Below, one piece after another: positions 1 through 9,142 of a DNA stretch of 64,000 bases (position 1 is its first letter; every line of letters begins with the position of its first letter). The notes under the pieces were generated by a model. The model was not told the origin of the DNA, did no database searches, and worked only from the letters and a program-made list of their open reading frames with translations. The stretch lies in NCBI GenBank assembly GCA_018660825.1, contig JABJJO010000014.1, positions 1 through 64,000 of the forward strand, given 5' to 3'. The stretch is from Planctomycetaceae bacterium. GTDB lineage: Bacteria > Planctomycetota > Planctomycetia > Pirellulales > Pirellulaceae. A program made the position numbers and the translations under genes.

Positions 1-116
1 CAGCTAAGAAGGCGGCTGAGGAAGCGGCAGCTAAGAAGGCGGCTGAGGAAGCGGCAGCTAAGAAGGCGGCTGAGGAAGCAGCAGCGAAGAAGGCGGCTGA
101 AGAGAAAAAGTCTGAG
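1..116 (+). repeat. 27-bp in-frame tandem repeat
   Basis: About four copies of a 27-bp unit lie head to tail. The first three are nearly identical (one third-position change at the end of the third) and the last is degenerate and truncated. Each unit encodes nine residues. Near-identity at silent positions points to recent duplication or slippage. The array extends beyond the left edge. Confidence 0.85.
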
Positions 117-119
117 TAA
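1..119 (+). CDS. C-terminal end of a Lys/Ala/Glu repeat protein (partial)
   Basis: The window opens inside a reading frame that ends at TAA 117-119. The visible residues are a nine-residue repeat of the form AKKAAEEAA, closing with the charged tail EEKKSE. Such Ala/Lys/Glu repeats form long charged helices, as in TolA-like spacers or histone-H1-like basic tails, but nothing of the N-terminal part is visible, so no function can be given. A hairpin terminator follows 18 bases after the stop. The frame is supported by the perfect repeat and by the absence of stops; the start lies outside the window. Confidence 0.75.
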   Translation, partial: AKKAAEEAAAKKAAEEAAAKKAAEEAAAKKAAEEKKSE

Positions 120-137
120 TGACGTTTGTAATAAAAT

Positions 138-174
138 CGCAGTGGCCTCTTTGTCGGTGCCGCTGCGTTTTTTT
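138..174 (+). terminator. Rho-independent terminator after the repeat protein
   Basis: A nine-base stem (CGCAGTGGC pairing with GCCGCTGCG, one G-U pair) with a 12-base loop is followed directly by seven T residues at 168-174. It sits 18 bases after the upstream stop codon and separates that gene from the SDR gene. Confidence 0.8.
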
Positions 175-241
175 ATGAACTAGCGTTATTAAATTCATTG
201 AATAGTGTGTTGAATCTGATTTACAACAAGAGGGAGTCGTA

Positions 242-1018
242 ATGGTATTACCGGGTATTAAACAGTTTGACTTGCATAATCGAGTGGCGATTGTTACCGG
301 AGGGTCAAAGGGTTTAGGCAAAGCGATGGCCGCTGGTCTAGCATCCGTTGGTGCCAATTTAGTTCTGGTTAGTCGCAATCAAGCTGAGGTTGAAGCGGCA
401 GCAGCCGAAATTAGCCGCGATTACGGTGTACAAGCAATTGGTTTGCAAGCGGATGTGTCGTCGGAAGATCAGGTGCAGGGTGTTGTCGATACTTGCCTAG
501 AAGAATTTGGCAAGATAGATATTTTAATCAACAATGCTGGAATCAATATTCGCGGCCCGATTGATGAATTGTCGTTGGAGGAGTTCAAGCAAGTAATGGA
601 CATCAACGTCAATGGCGTATGGTTGTTCGCTCGAGCGGTGATACCTCATATGAAAAAGGCGGCGAGTGGTCGGATTATTAACTTGGCGAGTACGTTAGGG
701 TTAGTTGGTTTGTCGGATCGTACACCTTATACATCAAGCAAAGGCGCCGTTGTTCAAATGACTCGTGCTTTGGGATTAGAGTTGGCTCCGTTTGGCATTA
801 CATGCAATGCCATTTGTCCAGGACCATTTCTGACTCCGATGAATATTCCCATTAAGGATGATGAACAAACGATCAAATTTATTGTTGGGGCGGTTGCCTT
901 GGCGAGGTGGGGCGAGATGCGAGAGATTCAGGGCCCAGCGATATTTTTAGCTAGCGATGCTTCGAGTTTTATGACGGGAAGTATGCTGACCGTTGATGGC
1001 GGCTGGACAGCGAGATAA
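242..1018 (+). CDS. SDR-family NAD(P)-dependent oxidoreductase
   Basis: A 258-residue classical short-chain dehydrogenase. The nucleotide-binding motif TGGSKGLG is at residues 19-26, the NNAG motif at 97-100, and the catalytic Ser near 150 with Tyr163 and Lys167 (YxxxK). The C-terminal FLASDASSFMTGSMLTVDGG segment is typical of the family. Length and motifs fit cytoplasmic gluconate 5-dehydrogenase or 3-oxoacyl reductase-like members; the substrate cannot be read from sequence. A purine-rich AGGGAG lies just before the ATG. Two secreted hydrolases follow on the same strand with short gaps, so a catabolic operon acting on a sugar or ester is possible. Confidence 0.93.
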   Translation: MVLPGIKQFDLHNRVAIVTGGSKGLGKAMAAGLASVGANLVLVSRNQAEVEAAAAEISRDYGVQAIGLQADVSSEDQVQGVVDTCLEEFGKIDILINNAGINIRGPIDELSLEEFKQVMDINVNGVWLFARAVIPHMKKAASGRIINLASTLGLVGLSDRTPYTSSKGAVVQMTRALGLELAPFGITCNAICPGPFLTPMNIPIKDDEQTIKFIVGAVALARWGEMREIQGPAIFLASDASSFMTGSMLTVDGGWTAR

Positions 1019-1048
1019 TGTTTTTTGCTTCTTTTGAGGATCATGGAT

Positions 1049-1927
1049 ATGAGAACGATGCTTGCGGTATTGTCGTGTTTATTGCTTTACCAAATATCGA
1101 ACGGTGCCAGCGCTGCAGAGGGTGAATACAAAACTTGTGTGATGATTTACAAAAAAGTTGGCGATGTTGAGCTAAAGTCATACGTCTATTTTCCCAAGAA
1201 CCACCAAGTATCAGACAACCGAGCCGCCGTTGTGTTTTTCTTTGGGGGCGGTTGGAACAACGGCACACCGACTCAATTTGAAGAGCATTGCAAGTATCTG
1301 GCAGCGCGAGGTATGGTTGCCGCGACGGTTGATTATCGCGTGAAAACACGCCACGGTACGACGGCAGATTGTTGTGTCATGGATGCCAAAAGTGCGATTC
1401 GCTGGTTGCGCATGTCTGCTGGGAAACTTGGAGTTGATCCGGATCGCATTGTCGCCGCTGGGGGATCCGCCGGCGGACATATTGCTGCCTGTACAGGTGT
1501 TGTATCGGGATGGGAAGAAAAAGGAGAGGATTTAAAGGTGAGTTCACAACCAAACGCGATGGTGTTGTTTAATCCGGCGTTAGTTTTGGCTGATATTCCA
1601 GGTGAATTTGCGATGGGCGACAAAATAAAAAATCTAGCAAATCGCATGAATACTAATCCAATGAACCTTTCGCCCTTTCACCAAGTGAATCGTGAAACGC
1701 CTCCGACGATTATTTTTCACGGTAAGGCGGATGATGTAGTGCATTATAAAACGGCTGAATTGTTTGCAGCTAAGGCGGGAGCTTGGGGACGGGTTGAATT
1801 ACATGGATATGCAGGCCAGAGTCACGGGTTTTTTAATTTCAAAAAGAGCAACGGTGAGTTTTATAGAAAAACGGTAGCCAAGATGGATGCGTTTTTTGTT
1901 TCGTTGAAGTACTTGGATCCCCAGTAA
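1049..1927 (+). CDS. Secreted alpha/beta hydrolase (esterase/lipase-like)
   Basis: An exported alpha/beta-hydrolase of about 292 residues. The ATG at 1049 is chosen because GAGGA at 1036-1040 is correctly spaced for it and the protein then begins with a clean signal peptide (MRTMLAVLSCLLL..., cleavage after a GASA-like site). An FGGGW segment resembles the HGGGW oxyanion motif of the BD-FAE/esterase group, with Phe in place of His. The nucleophile elbow is GGSAGG, followed by an HGKADD acid motif and a terminal SHGF histidine, completing Ser-Asp-His. Substrate unknown; related proteins deacylate sugars or short esters. It begins 30 bases after the SDR gene, suggesting co-transcription. Confidence 0.88.
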   Translation: MRTMLAVLSCLLLYQISNGASAAEGEYKTCVMIYKKVGDVELKSYVYFPKNHQVSDNRAAVVFFFGGGWNNGTPTQFEEHCKYLAARGMVAATVDYRVKTRHGTTADCCVMDAKSAIRWLRMSAGKLGVDPDRIVAAGGSAGGHIAACTGVVSGWEEKGEDLKVSSQPNAMVLFNPALVLADIPGEFAMGDKIKNLANRMNTNPMNLSPFHQVNRETPPTIIFHGKADDVVHYKTAELFAAKAGAWGRVELHGYAGQSHGFFNFKKSNGEFYRKTVAKMDAFFVSLKYLDPQ

Positions 1928-1991
1928 ACCACGGCACAACAGTTGGTACAGGTATTGCAGAAAATTGAATCGGGCGAAAGGGAATCTCACC

Positions 1992-3095
1992 ATGCGTCAT
2001 TTGAAATGGTTTTTATTTGGGGCGTGTTTCAGTGGTTGCCTAATAGCAATAGTTCAAACGGTTGATGCTGTGGAACCGATGACGATCCAGCAGACGATTC
2101 GTCGTCAATTGTCGAACGTGGAATTGTCACAGGTGTTCTCTGGGGAAACCCAAGGCCAAGTGCAAGAGTGGCAGTCCAGTTTCGGTGCGAATTTACAGAA
2201 ACTGCTGGGATCGACCGAACCGCCAAAACGGTGGGAAACGGTTGTTGAGAATGGCAAACGATTTGATGATCACATTCGATACCAAATTACTCTAAAAGCG
2301 GAGGGTGCCCCAGCATTGCCGCTGTATTTGTTAATCCCAAGCAATGGAAACTTGAAACCAAAGGCAGCCATTGTTGCTGTGCATGGGCACGGACCGTATG
2401 GACATCATACAGTCGCTGGGCGCGATGATTTACCGGGCGTTGCGGCAGCTATTACAAAAGCAAACTATGACTATGGCCGTCAATTTGTTCGCCGCGGATA
2501 TGTTGTAGCCGTGCCATGCATGATTCCTTTTGGTGATCGAGTGGACGCTCAAAAGTATAGCTCGGATCCGTGTGCCGTTTCACTTGTTCGTTTACTAGCT
2601 CTGGGGAAACTACCGATTGCTGAAAACGTACGCGATTTGCGGTGGGCCGTCAGTTTTTTACAAAGCCGCTCAGAAGTAGATGCAAAATTAATTGGCTGTG
2701 CAGGATTATCATATGGCGGGCGGATGACGATGCTCGTAACGGCCGTCGACAAACGCATCAAAGTGGCTGCAGTCAGTGGGGCGTTGAACTTGATGCAGGA
2801 AAGGTTGTCGCAGCGTTATAGTTGTGGCGCACAAATAATCCCTGGGTTATTGCAATACGGTGACTACAGCGAAATCGGAGGTCTCATTGCGCCTCGACCC
2901 TGTATCTGGCAAATGGGTTCGGAAGACGCATTGGTTGTCAAAAATGGCTGGGATACGAAATTTAAACAGAGGTTGCAGCGAGTGTACAAGGCGGCGGGAG
3001 TATCAGCCAATCTGCACTTTGATCATTTTCAAGGTGGCCACCGCTGGAATGGCGACATTTCATTTAAAGTCTTTGATGCAATCCTGCAGAAGTAG
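1992..3095 (+). CDS. Secreted alpha/beta hydrolase (dienelactone hydrolase/acetyl xylan esterase-like)
   Basis: A secreted hydrolase of about 367 residues. The start at 1992 gives a typical signal peptide (MRHLKWFLFG followed by a hydrophobic run). Visible elements are an AVHGHGPYGHH oxyanion region, a nucleophile elbow GLSYGG, and a late acid/His segment with HRWNGD near the C-terminus. The arrangement resembles the dienelactone-hydrolase and acetyl-xylan-esterase superfamilies common in planctomycetes. It follows the previous hydrolase by 64 bases and ends 19 bases before the convergent glycosyltransferase gene, with no obvious terminator between. The specific ester cleaved is not evident. 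Confidence 0.85.
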   Translation: MRHLKWFLFGACFSGCLIAIVQTVDAVEPMTIQQTIRRQLSNVELSQVFSGETQGQVQEWQSSFGANLQKLLGSTEPPKRWETVVENGKRFDDHIRYQITLKAEGAPALPLYLLIPSNGNLKPKAAIVAVHGHGPYGHHTVAGRDDLPGVAAAITKANYDYGRQFVRRGYVVAVPCMIPFGDRVDAQKYSSDPCAVSLVRLLALGKLPIAENVRDLRWAVSFLQSRSEVDAKLIGCAGLSYGGRMTMLVTAVDKRIKVAAVSGALNLMQERLSQRYSCGAQIIPGLLQYGDYSEIGGLIAPRPCIWQMGSEDALVVKNGWDTKFKQRLQRVYKAAGVSANLHFDHFQGGHRWNGDISFKVFDAILQK

Positions 3096-3114
3096 CCAGG
3101 CCAGGTGCAGATGA

Positions 3115-4773
3115 TCAGTTATCCTGTGCAGCATTGTTGGCTTCTTTGCGCTGATAATACATTAACATTCGTAGCACTCCAGAAGCCCCGCGGAATGTTT
3201 CTTTTCGCAGTTGATAGTTTTTATGGAATTCGTCATTTTCTGTTAGTTCGAGGTCGGACAGAAACCAAATGACGTCTTGTGAATCCACGAATTCAGGATT
3301 ACTGGGTAGACCTTGAGCAGGTCCCAAAATGATGTAATCGGGCTTACGTTTAAGTACATATTGACCATCTCCTTTGCCATGACCAGGGAATTGTTGCATC
3401 CAAGTCCGTCGCTCCTTTATCTGTCGATGTGCAATGTGCCTATCGTTGAGACCCAGCATGTCGATAAAGCGATGTTGTGGGGCAAAGAACGGAGTTGACC
3501 CCGCGGTGTTTAAAGCAATGGTGCTGTCTGCGGGCAGGTTCTGCTGAATCCATATGCCGACGTCGCGTCCAACACTGGCAGCAGGGTCGATGCGTTGAGC
3601 AGTGCGCATTTTTTGATTGCTGCATACGGTTTGCATACAAATCAGACCCATACAACAAACATACAGAATCCTAGTGTGACGATTAACGAGCGAGGGGATG
3701 ATAATCGGCAATGATTGGGCGAGTAGCCATCCGTAGATTGGGATCAAGGGGACGAAGAATCGATACGCAGGCATATGGTCGCCACCGGTGTAGCAGACAT
3801 AGAGCGTTCCCACACCGGCAATAGACAGCATATAGAAAAGCGATTGGTTCCGGTGATGGCGTGCTTGCTTCTTGGTTCGAATCTGTATCAACGCTAGCAA
3901 CCCGGTCATGATTCCTAGCGGTAATATAAACGGTGCAATTCTTGAATAAGTATGTAAGTAATGGAAACCATTGCGCAATCGCGTCATTAAATCGGTATCC
4001 ATTTTGACGTAATAGGTGTTAGGAAACGGGTCGCCGTAGTAGTTCCAACGCCAGAGGAAGTAGGGCAACCAAATTGCTAGAAAACTAAGAGTCAGAATGG
4101 ATAACGATTTCCAACGCGGCGACTTGAATCCATGTGGCGTTAGTAAAAATAGACCCGTAATACCCACAAACAGTATTGCCTCTGGACGCGTCATGGTGAT
4201 GATCGCCAAGAGAATCCCCAGACAAAATATTTTTTTGGCTGTGAAACGTGAGGAATCCGGTGTATTGCTGAATTGATAGGTTAGCAGCATCAGCAGCGCC
4301 GTGTAGAGAGTCGTTTCGAGTCCACCGAGGGACCACGCAATTAACGCGAGGTTTGTTGGCACGAGCAACAATAAAAGAGCTCGCGATGAGTAGTTCGACT
4401 GGTTGGTTGCTGGTTTGAATACGAATGCGATGATTGCACAGATTCCACCGAAGGCAACAATTCCGATTCCCTGAGCGATGAGAGGTAGAAAATCTTCTCC
4501 GCCGATAAGCTTTGCGGTACCACTGATTAGGGCCAGATGAAAAAAACTTGTATAACCTTCAACACGTTCAGTTGCGTTGAAAACAATCCCGTCGCCACGT
4601 AACCAATGCTGAGCATACCGCAGTGTGATGTAGGCATCATCATGGAAGAACTGAAGATGTAACATGAAACCAGCGATCGCCATCACCGCAGCAAAAACAC
4701 TACAGATGACAAACCAGCGGGATAGATTTGGTGATGGTGTTTGTTGATCAGTGACTGGCATTATCTTATTCAT
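3115..4773 (-). CDS. Polytopic GT-C-like glycosyltransferase
   Basis: A membrane protein of about 552 residues with around ten hydrophobic segments. After the first membrane span comes FFHDDAYITLRYAQHWLRG, the acidic Asp-Asp motif in the first extracytoplasmic loop typical of GT-C transferases that use polyprenyl-phosphate sugars (ArnT/PMT/GT39-like). A soluble C-terminal part follows the last spans. The ATG at 4773 overlaps the end of the upstream paralogue (stop 4766-4768) by eight bases, implying translational coupling; a TTG at 4803 and an ATG at 4761 are alternatives. It probably transfers a sugar to a lipid, glycan or protein on the outer face of the cytoplasmic membrane; donor and acceptor are unknown. 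Confidence 0.82.
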   Translation of the reverse strand: MNKIMPVTDQQTPSPNLSRWFVICSVFAAVMAIAGFMLHLQFFHDDAYITLRYAQHWLRGDGIVFNATERVEGYTSFFHLALISGTAKLIGGEDFLPLIAQGIGIVAFGGICAIIAFVFKPATNQSNYSSRALLLLLVPTNLALIAWSLGGLETTLYTALLMLLTYQFSNTPDSSRFTAKKIFCLGILLAIITMTRPEAILFVGITGLFLLTPHGFKSPRWKSLSILTLSFLAIWLPYFLWRWNYYGDPFPNTYYVKMDTDLMTRLRNGFHYLHTYSRIAPFILPLGIMTGLLALIQIRTKKQARHHRNQSLFYMLSIAGVGTLYVCYTGGDHMPAYRFFVPLIPIYGWLLAQSLPIIIPSLVNRHTRILYVCCMGLICMQTVCSNQKMRTAQRIDPAASVGRDVGIWIQQNLPADSTIALNTAGSTPFFAPQHRFIDMLGLNDRHIAHRQIKERRTWMQQFPGHGKGDGQYVLKRKPDYIILGPAQGLPSNPEFVDSQDVIWFLSDLELTENDEFHKNYQLRKETFRGASGVLRMLMYYQRKEANNAAQDN

Positions 4774-6367
4774 TGATTTTTGGTGGGATGCGGTTACGCG
4801 CAAGCCCGTCGACGTAGTTGGGTAATCGATACGTTATTGGTGTTGGATTAAAGTACACGCCTAGTGTCTCGGATTTTCCATCAAAGCTGATCGTTTTTTC
4901 GTCGACAACAATCAATGCATCGGTTTCTTGTTGTAATTGATAACGCGTAGGATAATGTCTAGGTGTAAGTGTGATTATGTAATCAGAACTATAAAGCAAT
5001 CCGGTTTGCACCATATCAACGTGCACCTTTTTACGGTAGGACACTAATCCCCAGTCGACAATTTTTGCTTGCGGTAATTTGTAGGGTAATATGCCAGCGG
5101 CATAGACATGAATCTGCGGTTGCCTTGAATTTCCTGAGTCACGCCAATGTTGGGAAATCTTGGTGGCTTGATCATCGAGTGTCTGCATGAACGTTATGTA
5201 AGATTGTCGTGAGAGTTTTGTGTATTCTCCGTAACGTCCGGGGTTAATTGAAACTTGATCGATGTAATAAAACAGGGTTGTTTGTACAGTGATTGCTAGC
5301 ACGACAACGATTGGCCAACTCTTGCTGCCAAATCGCCCTCCGCGCCAAACAGCCATGCTGCTGTGGTTAATGCGCGGTAAGAAGTCAATGAGAAGCAAAG
5401 TAGTTACGGGCAGATAGGGTAGAAGCATTCGGTTGCTAAACATCATGTGTGCCAAGCAGGTCACACTGGCATAGCATCCGAAAATAGATAACCCGATAAA
5501 TACACCGAGGTGTGTTTTAGCGGTGTTGATCGTAGCAGCGAGCAATTCGGATTTGTTTTGACTGAATTGGTCGACAGCAAACCAGCCGAGTGTTGGCAGG
5601 ATGCCACAAAACAGACCAAATTGAATCATATAACCAACAGCAGCTCTTTGCGTGTCCCACTGCAGAGGTTTGTGGTAGACAGAGGTGGGGAATACGTCGT
5701 GATAATAGTTGAAACTGAAAACGAGCCAACTACAGGCAATCAATAACCCTGGCAGCAGCAGCGTTGCGAGTGAGAGTCCGAATTTTTTGGGGAAGTACTG
5801 ATATTGTTTAAACGTCACGTGAAACCAAATTGGTAGCGTAACTAAACAGCTGTCATAACGCGTCAAAAACGCGAGGCCGAGACAGATTGAGAAAACCCAC
5901 TGGTGTTTGGTTGTATGATGTTTAAGGCATTTGACAGCCGCGGCAAATGCAATTGTGATGAAACTTGATAGGTAGATGGTTTCTAATCCACCGGCGGTCC
6001 AGAAAATAACAAATGGTGAACACCAAACGATTAAACCGAATAGAATCTTTCCTTGCAGATCTTTAACGGCTTGTAGCGCGTAGCAAGTCGCTGAAAAATG
6101 CAAGACAAGTACAAACAGTCGGTTGGCCCACAGGGATGAATTGGTAATACCATACAGCGCGCTGACTATCAAAGCATGAAGTGGCGAGGTAAGAGCGGAG
6201 ACGAATTCACCCGAGTTAAAGACGAGGCCGTTACCATGAATGAGGTTTTCGCTGTATCGATAAACGATGAAGGCATCTTCAGCTGTATAGCTACTAAACC
6301 ATGCAAATAAACAGCAATGGACTACGGCAAAACCAGCGATTAGGAGAGTAGATTTTTTCTGAGGCAC
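4766..6367 (-). CDS. Polytopic GT-C-like glycosyltransferase, paralogue of downstream gene
   Basis: A 533-residue polytopic membrane protein with the same plan as its downstream neighbour: a first span, then a loop with TAEDAFIVYRYSENLIHGNG. The aligned FxxDDAYITLRY / YTAEDAFIVYRY segments and the following GxVFN stretch show that the two are diverged paralogues. Here the first acidic residue is Glu rather than Asp. Ten or more hydrophobic segments precede a soluble C-terminal domain of about 140 residues. The start codon is GTG at 6365-6367, without a strong ribosome-binding site. The pair is an operon for envelope glycosylation; donor and acceptor are not evident. Confidence 0.82.
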   Translation of the reverse strand: MPQKKSTLLIAGFAVVHCCLFAWFSSYTAEDAFIVYRYSENLIHGNGLVFNSGEFVSALTSPLHALIVSALYGITNSSLWANRLFVLVLHFSATCYALQAVKDLQGKILFGLIVWCSPFVIFWTAGGLETIYLSSFITIAFAAAVKCLKHHTTKHQWVFSICLGLAFLTRYDSCLVTLPIWFHVTFKQYQYFPKKFGLSLATLLLPGLLIACSWLVFSFNYYHDVFPTSVYHKPLQWDTQRAAVGYMIQFGLFCGILPTLGWFAVDQFSQNKSELLAATINTAKTHLGVFIGLSIFGCYASVTCLAHMMFSNRMLLPYLPVTTLLLIDFLPRINHSSMAVWRGGRFGSKSWPIVVVLAITVQTTLFYYIDQVSINPGRYGEYTKLSRQSYITFMQTLDDQATKISQHWRDSGNSRQPQIHVYAAGILPYKLPQAKIVDWGLVSYRKKVHVDMVQTGLLYSSDYIITLTPRHYPTRYQLQQETDALIVVDEKTISFDGKSETLGVYFNPTPITYRLPNYVDGLARNRIPPKINE

Positions 6368-6592
6368 GTTGCATCTCGGAAGAGTGAAAGTGTGATGATA
6401 ATTTGTGCAAAGGATCTATTGTTATGCTATGCAATAGAGAGGGTTTAGCTCAAGACCGTCCCCGAGATTGTCAGTTTTATAGTTTCACCACAAATTTATA
6501 CGAATGTGAAATTTGGGCAATACAATCCTCATTGTCATGTTTGATTATTTCATACGTGAGCGGGGTTTGCCTAGTCGCAGAGTTTTGAAGTC

Positions 6593-7837
6593 CTAAATGT
6601 TTAGTCCCGCTAGGAATCCGGTGCTAAAAGCGGCTTGAAAATTATAACCGCCGATAGGTCCATCAAGATCGAGAATCTCACCAGCGAAGAACAGACCGGA
6701 TTGAAGCTTGCTTTGCATGGTTGACGAATTGACTTCGTCGAGGGCAACGCCGCCAGCAGTCACCTCCGCTTTTTTGTATCCGAGCGTCCGATCAATGGTG
6801 ACTGAAAGCTGATGTAAAGAAGTGGCTATCATTAATGTTTGCTGTTTTGATACTTCTCCCGATTTTTGGCTGTGCGCGATGCTCGATTGATCAAGGAGTA
6901 CTTCTGCGACTCGTTGGGGCAGAAGTTGGCACATAACGGTGAGTGCTTGTTTCTTGGGTGTCCGCCGAAACATTGTTGCGAGTTGTTGCTGTTTCTGAAT
7001 CAATGATGATTCGGGGAGGAAGTTTATTTCTAGTTGTAGTTCTTCGATCCTAGGGGCTGCAGTGAAAATGCCACTGAGATTCATCGCGGTTGGTCCGGAG
7101 ATGCCAAAGTGAGTGAACAGAGTTGAGCCTCGTTGTGCTCCTAGTTGTTTGCCAGTGGAATTGCGGACTATCAATTCGATGTCAGGTAAGGTGATGCCTT
7201 GCAGTTGAGTGGGCCAAGCGTCGGTAGCAGCCACTAGTGGCACTAATGCGGGTCGCGTAGGTACAATTCGATGACCGAAATGTGTTGACCACGGATATCC
7301 GTCACCGGTTGTACCACATCCTGGAAAGGATTTACCGCCGGTGGTGATAACTACTTGTGCGGCAGCAAAAGTTCCGTTGTTAGTAGCGATACGGAATCCG
7401 GAAGAATCCGCCTTAATACTCGTTACCGCATGTTTCAATTTCAAATCAATTCGAGTCTGGTCGAGGCTATCGAGTAGTGCGTGCAACACATCCTGTGCTC
7501 GGTCTGATTGCGGGAAGACTTTACCTGAAGGTTCACATTTCGTGGGGACCCCGCGTTCGTTAAAAAAGTCGATGAGTTGCTCAGGTCCCAGCGCCGCTAG
7601 TGCTGAATGCAAGAAACGTCCAGGTTTTCCGTAGGCTGAGATGATTCCTTGAATATCGGTGTTTTGGGTTAGGTTACAGCGAGTGCCTCCGGACATGAGG
7701 ATTTTAGCGCCGGGTTTCGAGTTTTTTTCGAGCAGCAACACGTTGCGGCTTTGTGCAGCAGCGCTGATAGCCGTCATCAGCCCAGCGGCTCCAGCGCCAA
7801 TTACAATCGCGTCGTATTGTTGTGAGCGACTCGGCAT
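6593..7837 (-). CDS. HI0933/BaiN-type FAD-dependent oxidoreductase
   Basis: A 414-residue flavoprotein. The dinucleotide-binding motif GAGAAGL is at residues 14-20, followed by LLLEKNSKPGAKILMSGG and the family signature GTRCNLT, which define the HI0933/YhiN (BaiN, 'aminoacetone oxidase family') group. A second FAD-contact segment GPIGGYNFQAAFSTG lies at the C-terminus. Members bind FAD and probably NAD(P)H in the cytoplasm; the physiological substrate is unresolved for most. It starts three bases after the stop of the upstream membrane-protein gene, so the two are probably co-transcribed. Confidence 0.93.
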   Translation of the reverse strand: MPSRSQQYDAIVIGAGAAGLMTAISAAAQSRNVLLLEKNSKPGAKILMSGGTRCNLTQNTDIQGIISAYGKPGRFLHSALAALGPEQLIDFFNERGVPTKCEPSGKVFPQSDRAQDVLHALLDSLDQTRIDLKLKHAVTSIKADSSGFRIATNNGTFAAAQVVITTGGKSFPGCGTTGDGYPWSTHFGHRIVPTRPALVPLVAATDAWPTQLQGITLPDIELIVRNSTGKQLGAQRGSTLFTHFGISGPTAMNLSGIFTAAPRIEELQLEINFLPESSLIQKQQQLATMFRRTPKKQALTVMCQLLPQRVAEVLLDQSSIAHSQKSGEVSKQQTLMIATSLHQLSVTIDRTLGYKKAEVTAGGVALDEVNSSTMQSKLQSGLFFAGEILDLDGPIGGYNFQAAFSTGFLAGLNI

Positions 7838-7840
7838 AAC

Positions 7841-8446
7841 CTAGTGCCCTTGTGACCGTGTGGAACGTTTTTTGCGATGATTGGCAACTGCCAAACCAAT
7901 TGCGATTATGAAAATGATTAATGTGATCGGTGGCAGATATCTAGGCCACTGTGACCATTGGGTCCAAGTGCGAAATCCGATCAATGAGACATGTGCTGCG
8001 GCGAGTAGCAATAAGATTCGGCCAAGGCCGTTGATTAAACTCGGGCTGGAATTTGGTGCTGTGTTCATCGAGCGGCGCCAGAGGACAGCTTGCCCCAGCA
8101 TGCCTAATGCCCCGCACAACAGAGCGAAACCACCGATGGCGGTAAATGTATTGTCAGTGGCTTGAAAAAATTTACCACCAAAATTGGATGGTGACAGTAG
8201 CATTAAGGACAACAAGCAATGTAAGCCGAGGCAAGCGGACGCAAACAGGCCGAGTCGATGGCGATTTTCGACAGAATTGTTGATTCCTGCAAGCCCCAGT
8301 AGAATGACTCCGCTACAGGCTGTTGCTTTATTGACAATGAAGATGGGGAACTGGCCCCAGGGGATGTCTCCGGCAATGTTATAGCGGATGACAGCATAGA
8401 GCAATGAAATAATTGTTGTAACAAGTGCAGTGCGAGTAGGTGTCAT
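7841..8446 (-). CDS. Hypothetical integral membrane protein
   Basis: A 201-residue protein of about five or six predicted membrane helices ending in a strongly basic tail (HRKKRSTRSQGH), which predicts a cytoplasmic C-terminus by the positive-inside rule. No family motif was recognised. The four-helix core with Gly-rich helices is reminiscent of small planctomycete membrane proteins of unknown role. The gene begins at ATG 8446 and its stop is immediately before the flavoprotein start, so it heads a two-gene operon. It could anchor or support a membrane redox step with that flavoprotein, but only the gene order suggests this. Confidence 0.75.
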   Translation of the reverse strand: MTPTRTALVTTIISLLYAVIRYNIAGDIPWGQFPIFIVNKATACSGVILLGLAGINNSVENRHRLGLFASACLGLHCLLSLMLLSPSNFGGKFFQATDNTFTAIGGFALLCGALGMLGQAVLWRRSMNTAPNSSPSLINGLGRILLLLAAAHVSLIGFRTWTQWSQWPRYLPPITLIIFIIAIGLAVANHRKKRSTRSQGH

Positions 8447-8638
8447 GGGGATCGTTTGCGTGGGTGATGATGACAGAACTTGTTATCTTGGCACAGTTGG
8501 TTCGATGATTCAACTAGCGTAGATAATGTAAGATCAAACGTATGGTAGGATACGGCTTGCGTAAAAATATTTTTGATGTGGCTGTAGACTGTTGTAGGTA
8601 TTTACAGTGAACGTTGTATTGTGAGTTGAGAAGAATCG

Positions 8639-9142
8639 ATGACAGAACCATTTCGGATAGCAATTTCTTCTTGTTTGCTAGGTGAGCGTGTGCGGTACGA
8701 CGGTGAAAGTAAGCTTCAGAGTTGGTTAGTTGATTGTGGGGATGTGGTGTGGGTGCCGGTTTGCCCCGAGGTTGAAGTTGGCATGTCGATTCCTCGTGAG
8801 TCGATTCAGATTGAAGAATCGTGCGATGGGATCAAGTTGTTGGGAGTGGAATCTCGGCAAGACTGGACCGAGCAAATGAACAATTTTGCGCGGCAGCGAG
8901 TGTGGCAATTACAAGCTGCGGACATCGTAGGTTATGTCTTTAAAGCAAGATCTCCAAGTTGTGGGATCGGTGATGTTCCGCTGATGGGAGCATTGGGGCA
9001 AGCGGTAGTAGGTAAAACAAATGGCAGATTTTGCGATGTGTTAATGGAGATGTGGCCCGAGTTGTCTATTGCGAACGAGGTCATGATGTCGGATGCCAAG
9101 CAGCGGGTGGAATTTTTACAACGAGTGCAGCAAACACGGTGA
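8639..9142 (+). CDS. DUF523 domain protein
   Basis: A 167-residue protein matching the DUF523 family over its full length: ISSCLLGERVRYDGESK at the N-terminus, CPEVEVGMSIPRE in the middle and FKARSPSCGIGDVP near residues 101-114. Conserved cysteines (SSCLLG, VCPEVE, SPSCG) suggest metal or Fe-S binding, but this is inferred from their conservation. Related sequences are often fused to DUF1722 (YbgA). Function is unknown; a cytoplasmic protein is expected since no signal peptide is present. It stands alone, between a divergent membrane-protein gene and a 319-bp gap. Confidence 0.9.
   Translation: MTEPFRIAISSCLLGERVRYDGESKLQSWLVDCGDVVWVPVCPEVEVGMSIPRESIQIEESCDGIKLLGVESRQDWTEQMNNFARQRVWQLQAADIVGYVFKARSPSCGIGDVPLMGALGQAVVGKTNGRFCDVLMEMWPELSIANEVMMSDAKQRVEFLQRVQQTR

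Noticed and set aside
6403-6588. 61-codon plus-strand frame between the glycosyltransferase and flavoprotein genes
   Set aside because: Cys/Ser-rich translation without any family resemblance, no ribosome-binding site, and AT-rich spacer context.
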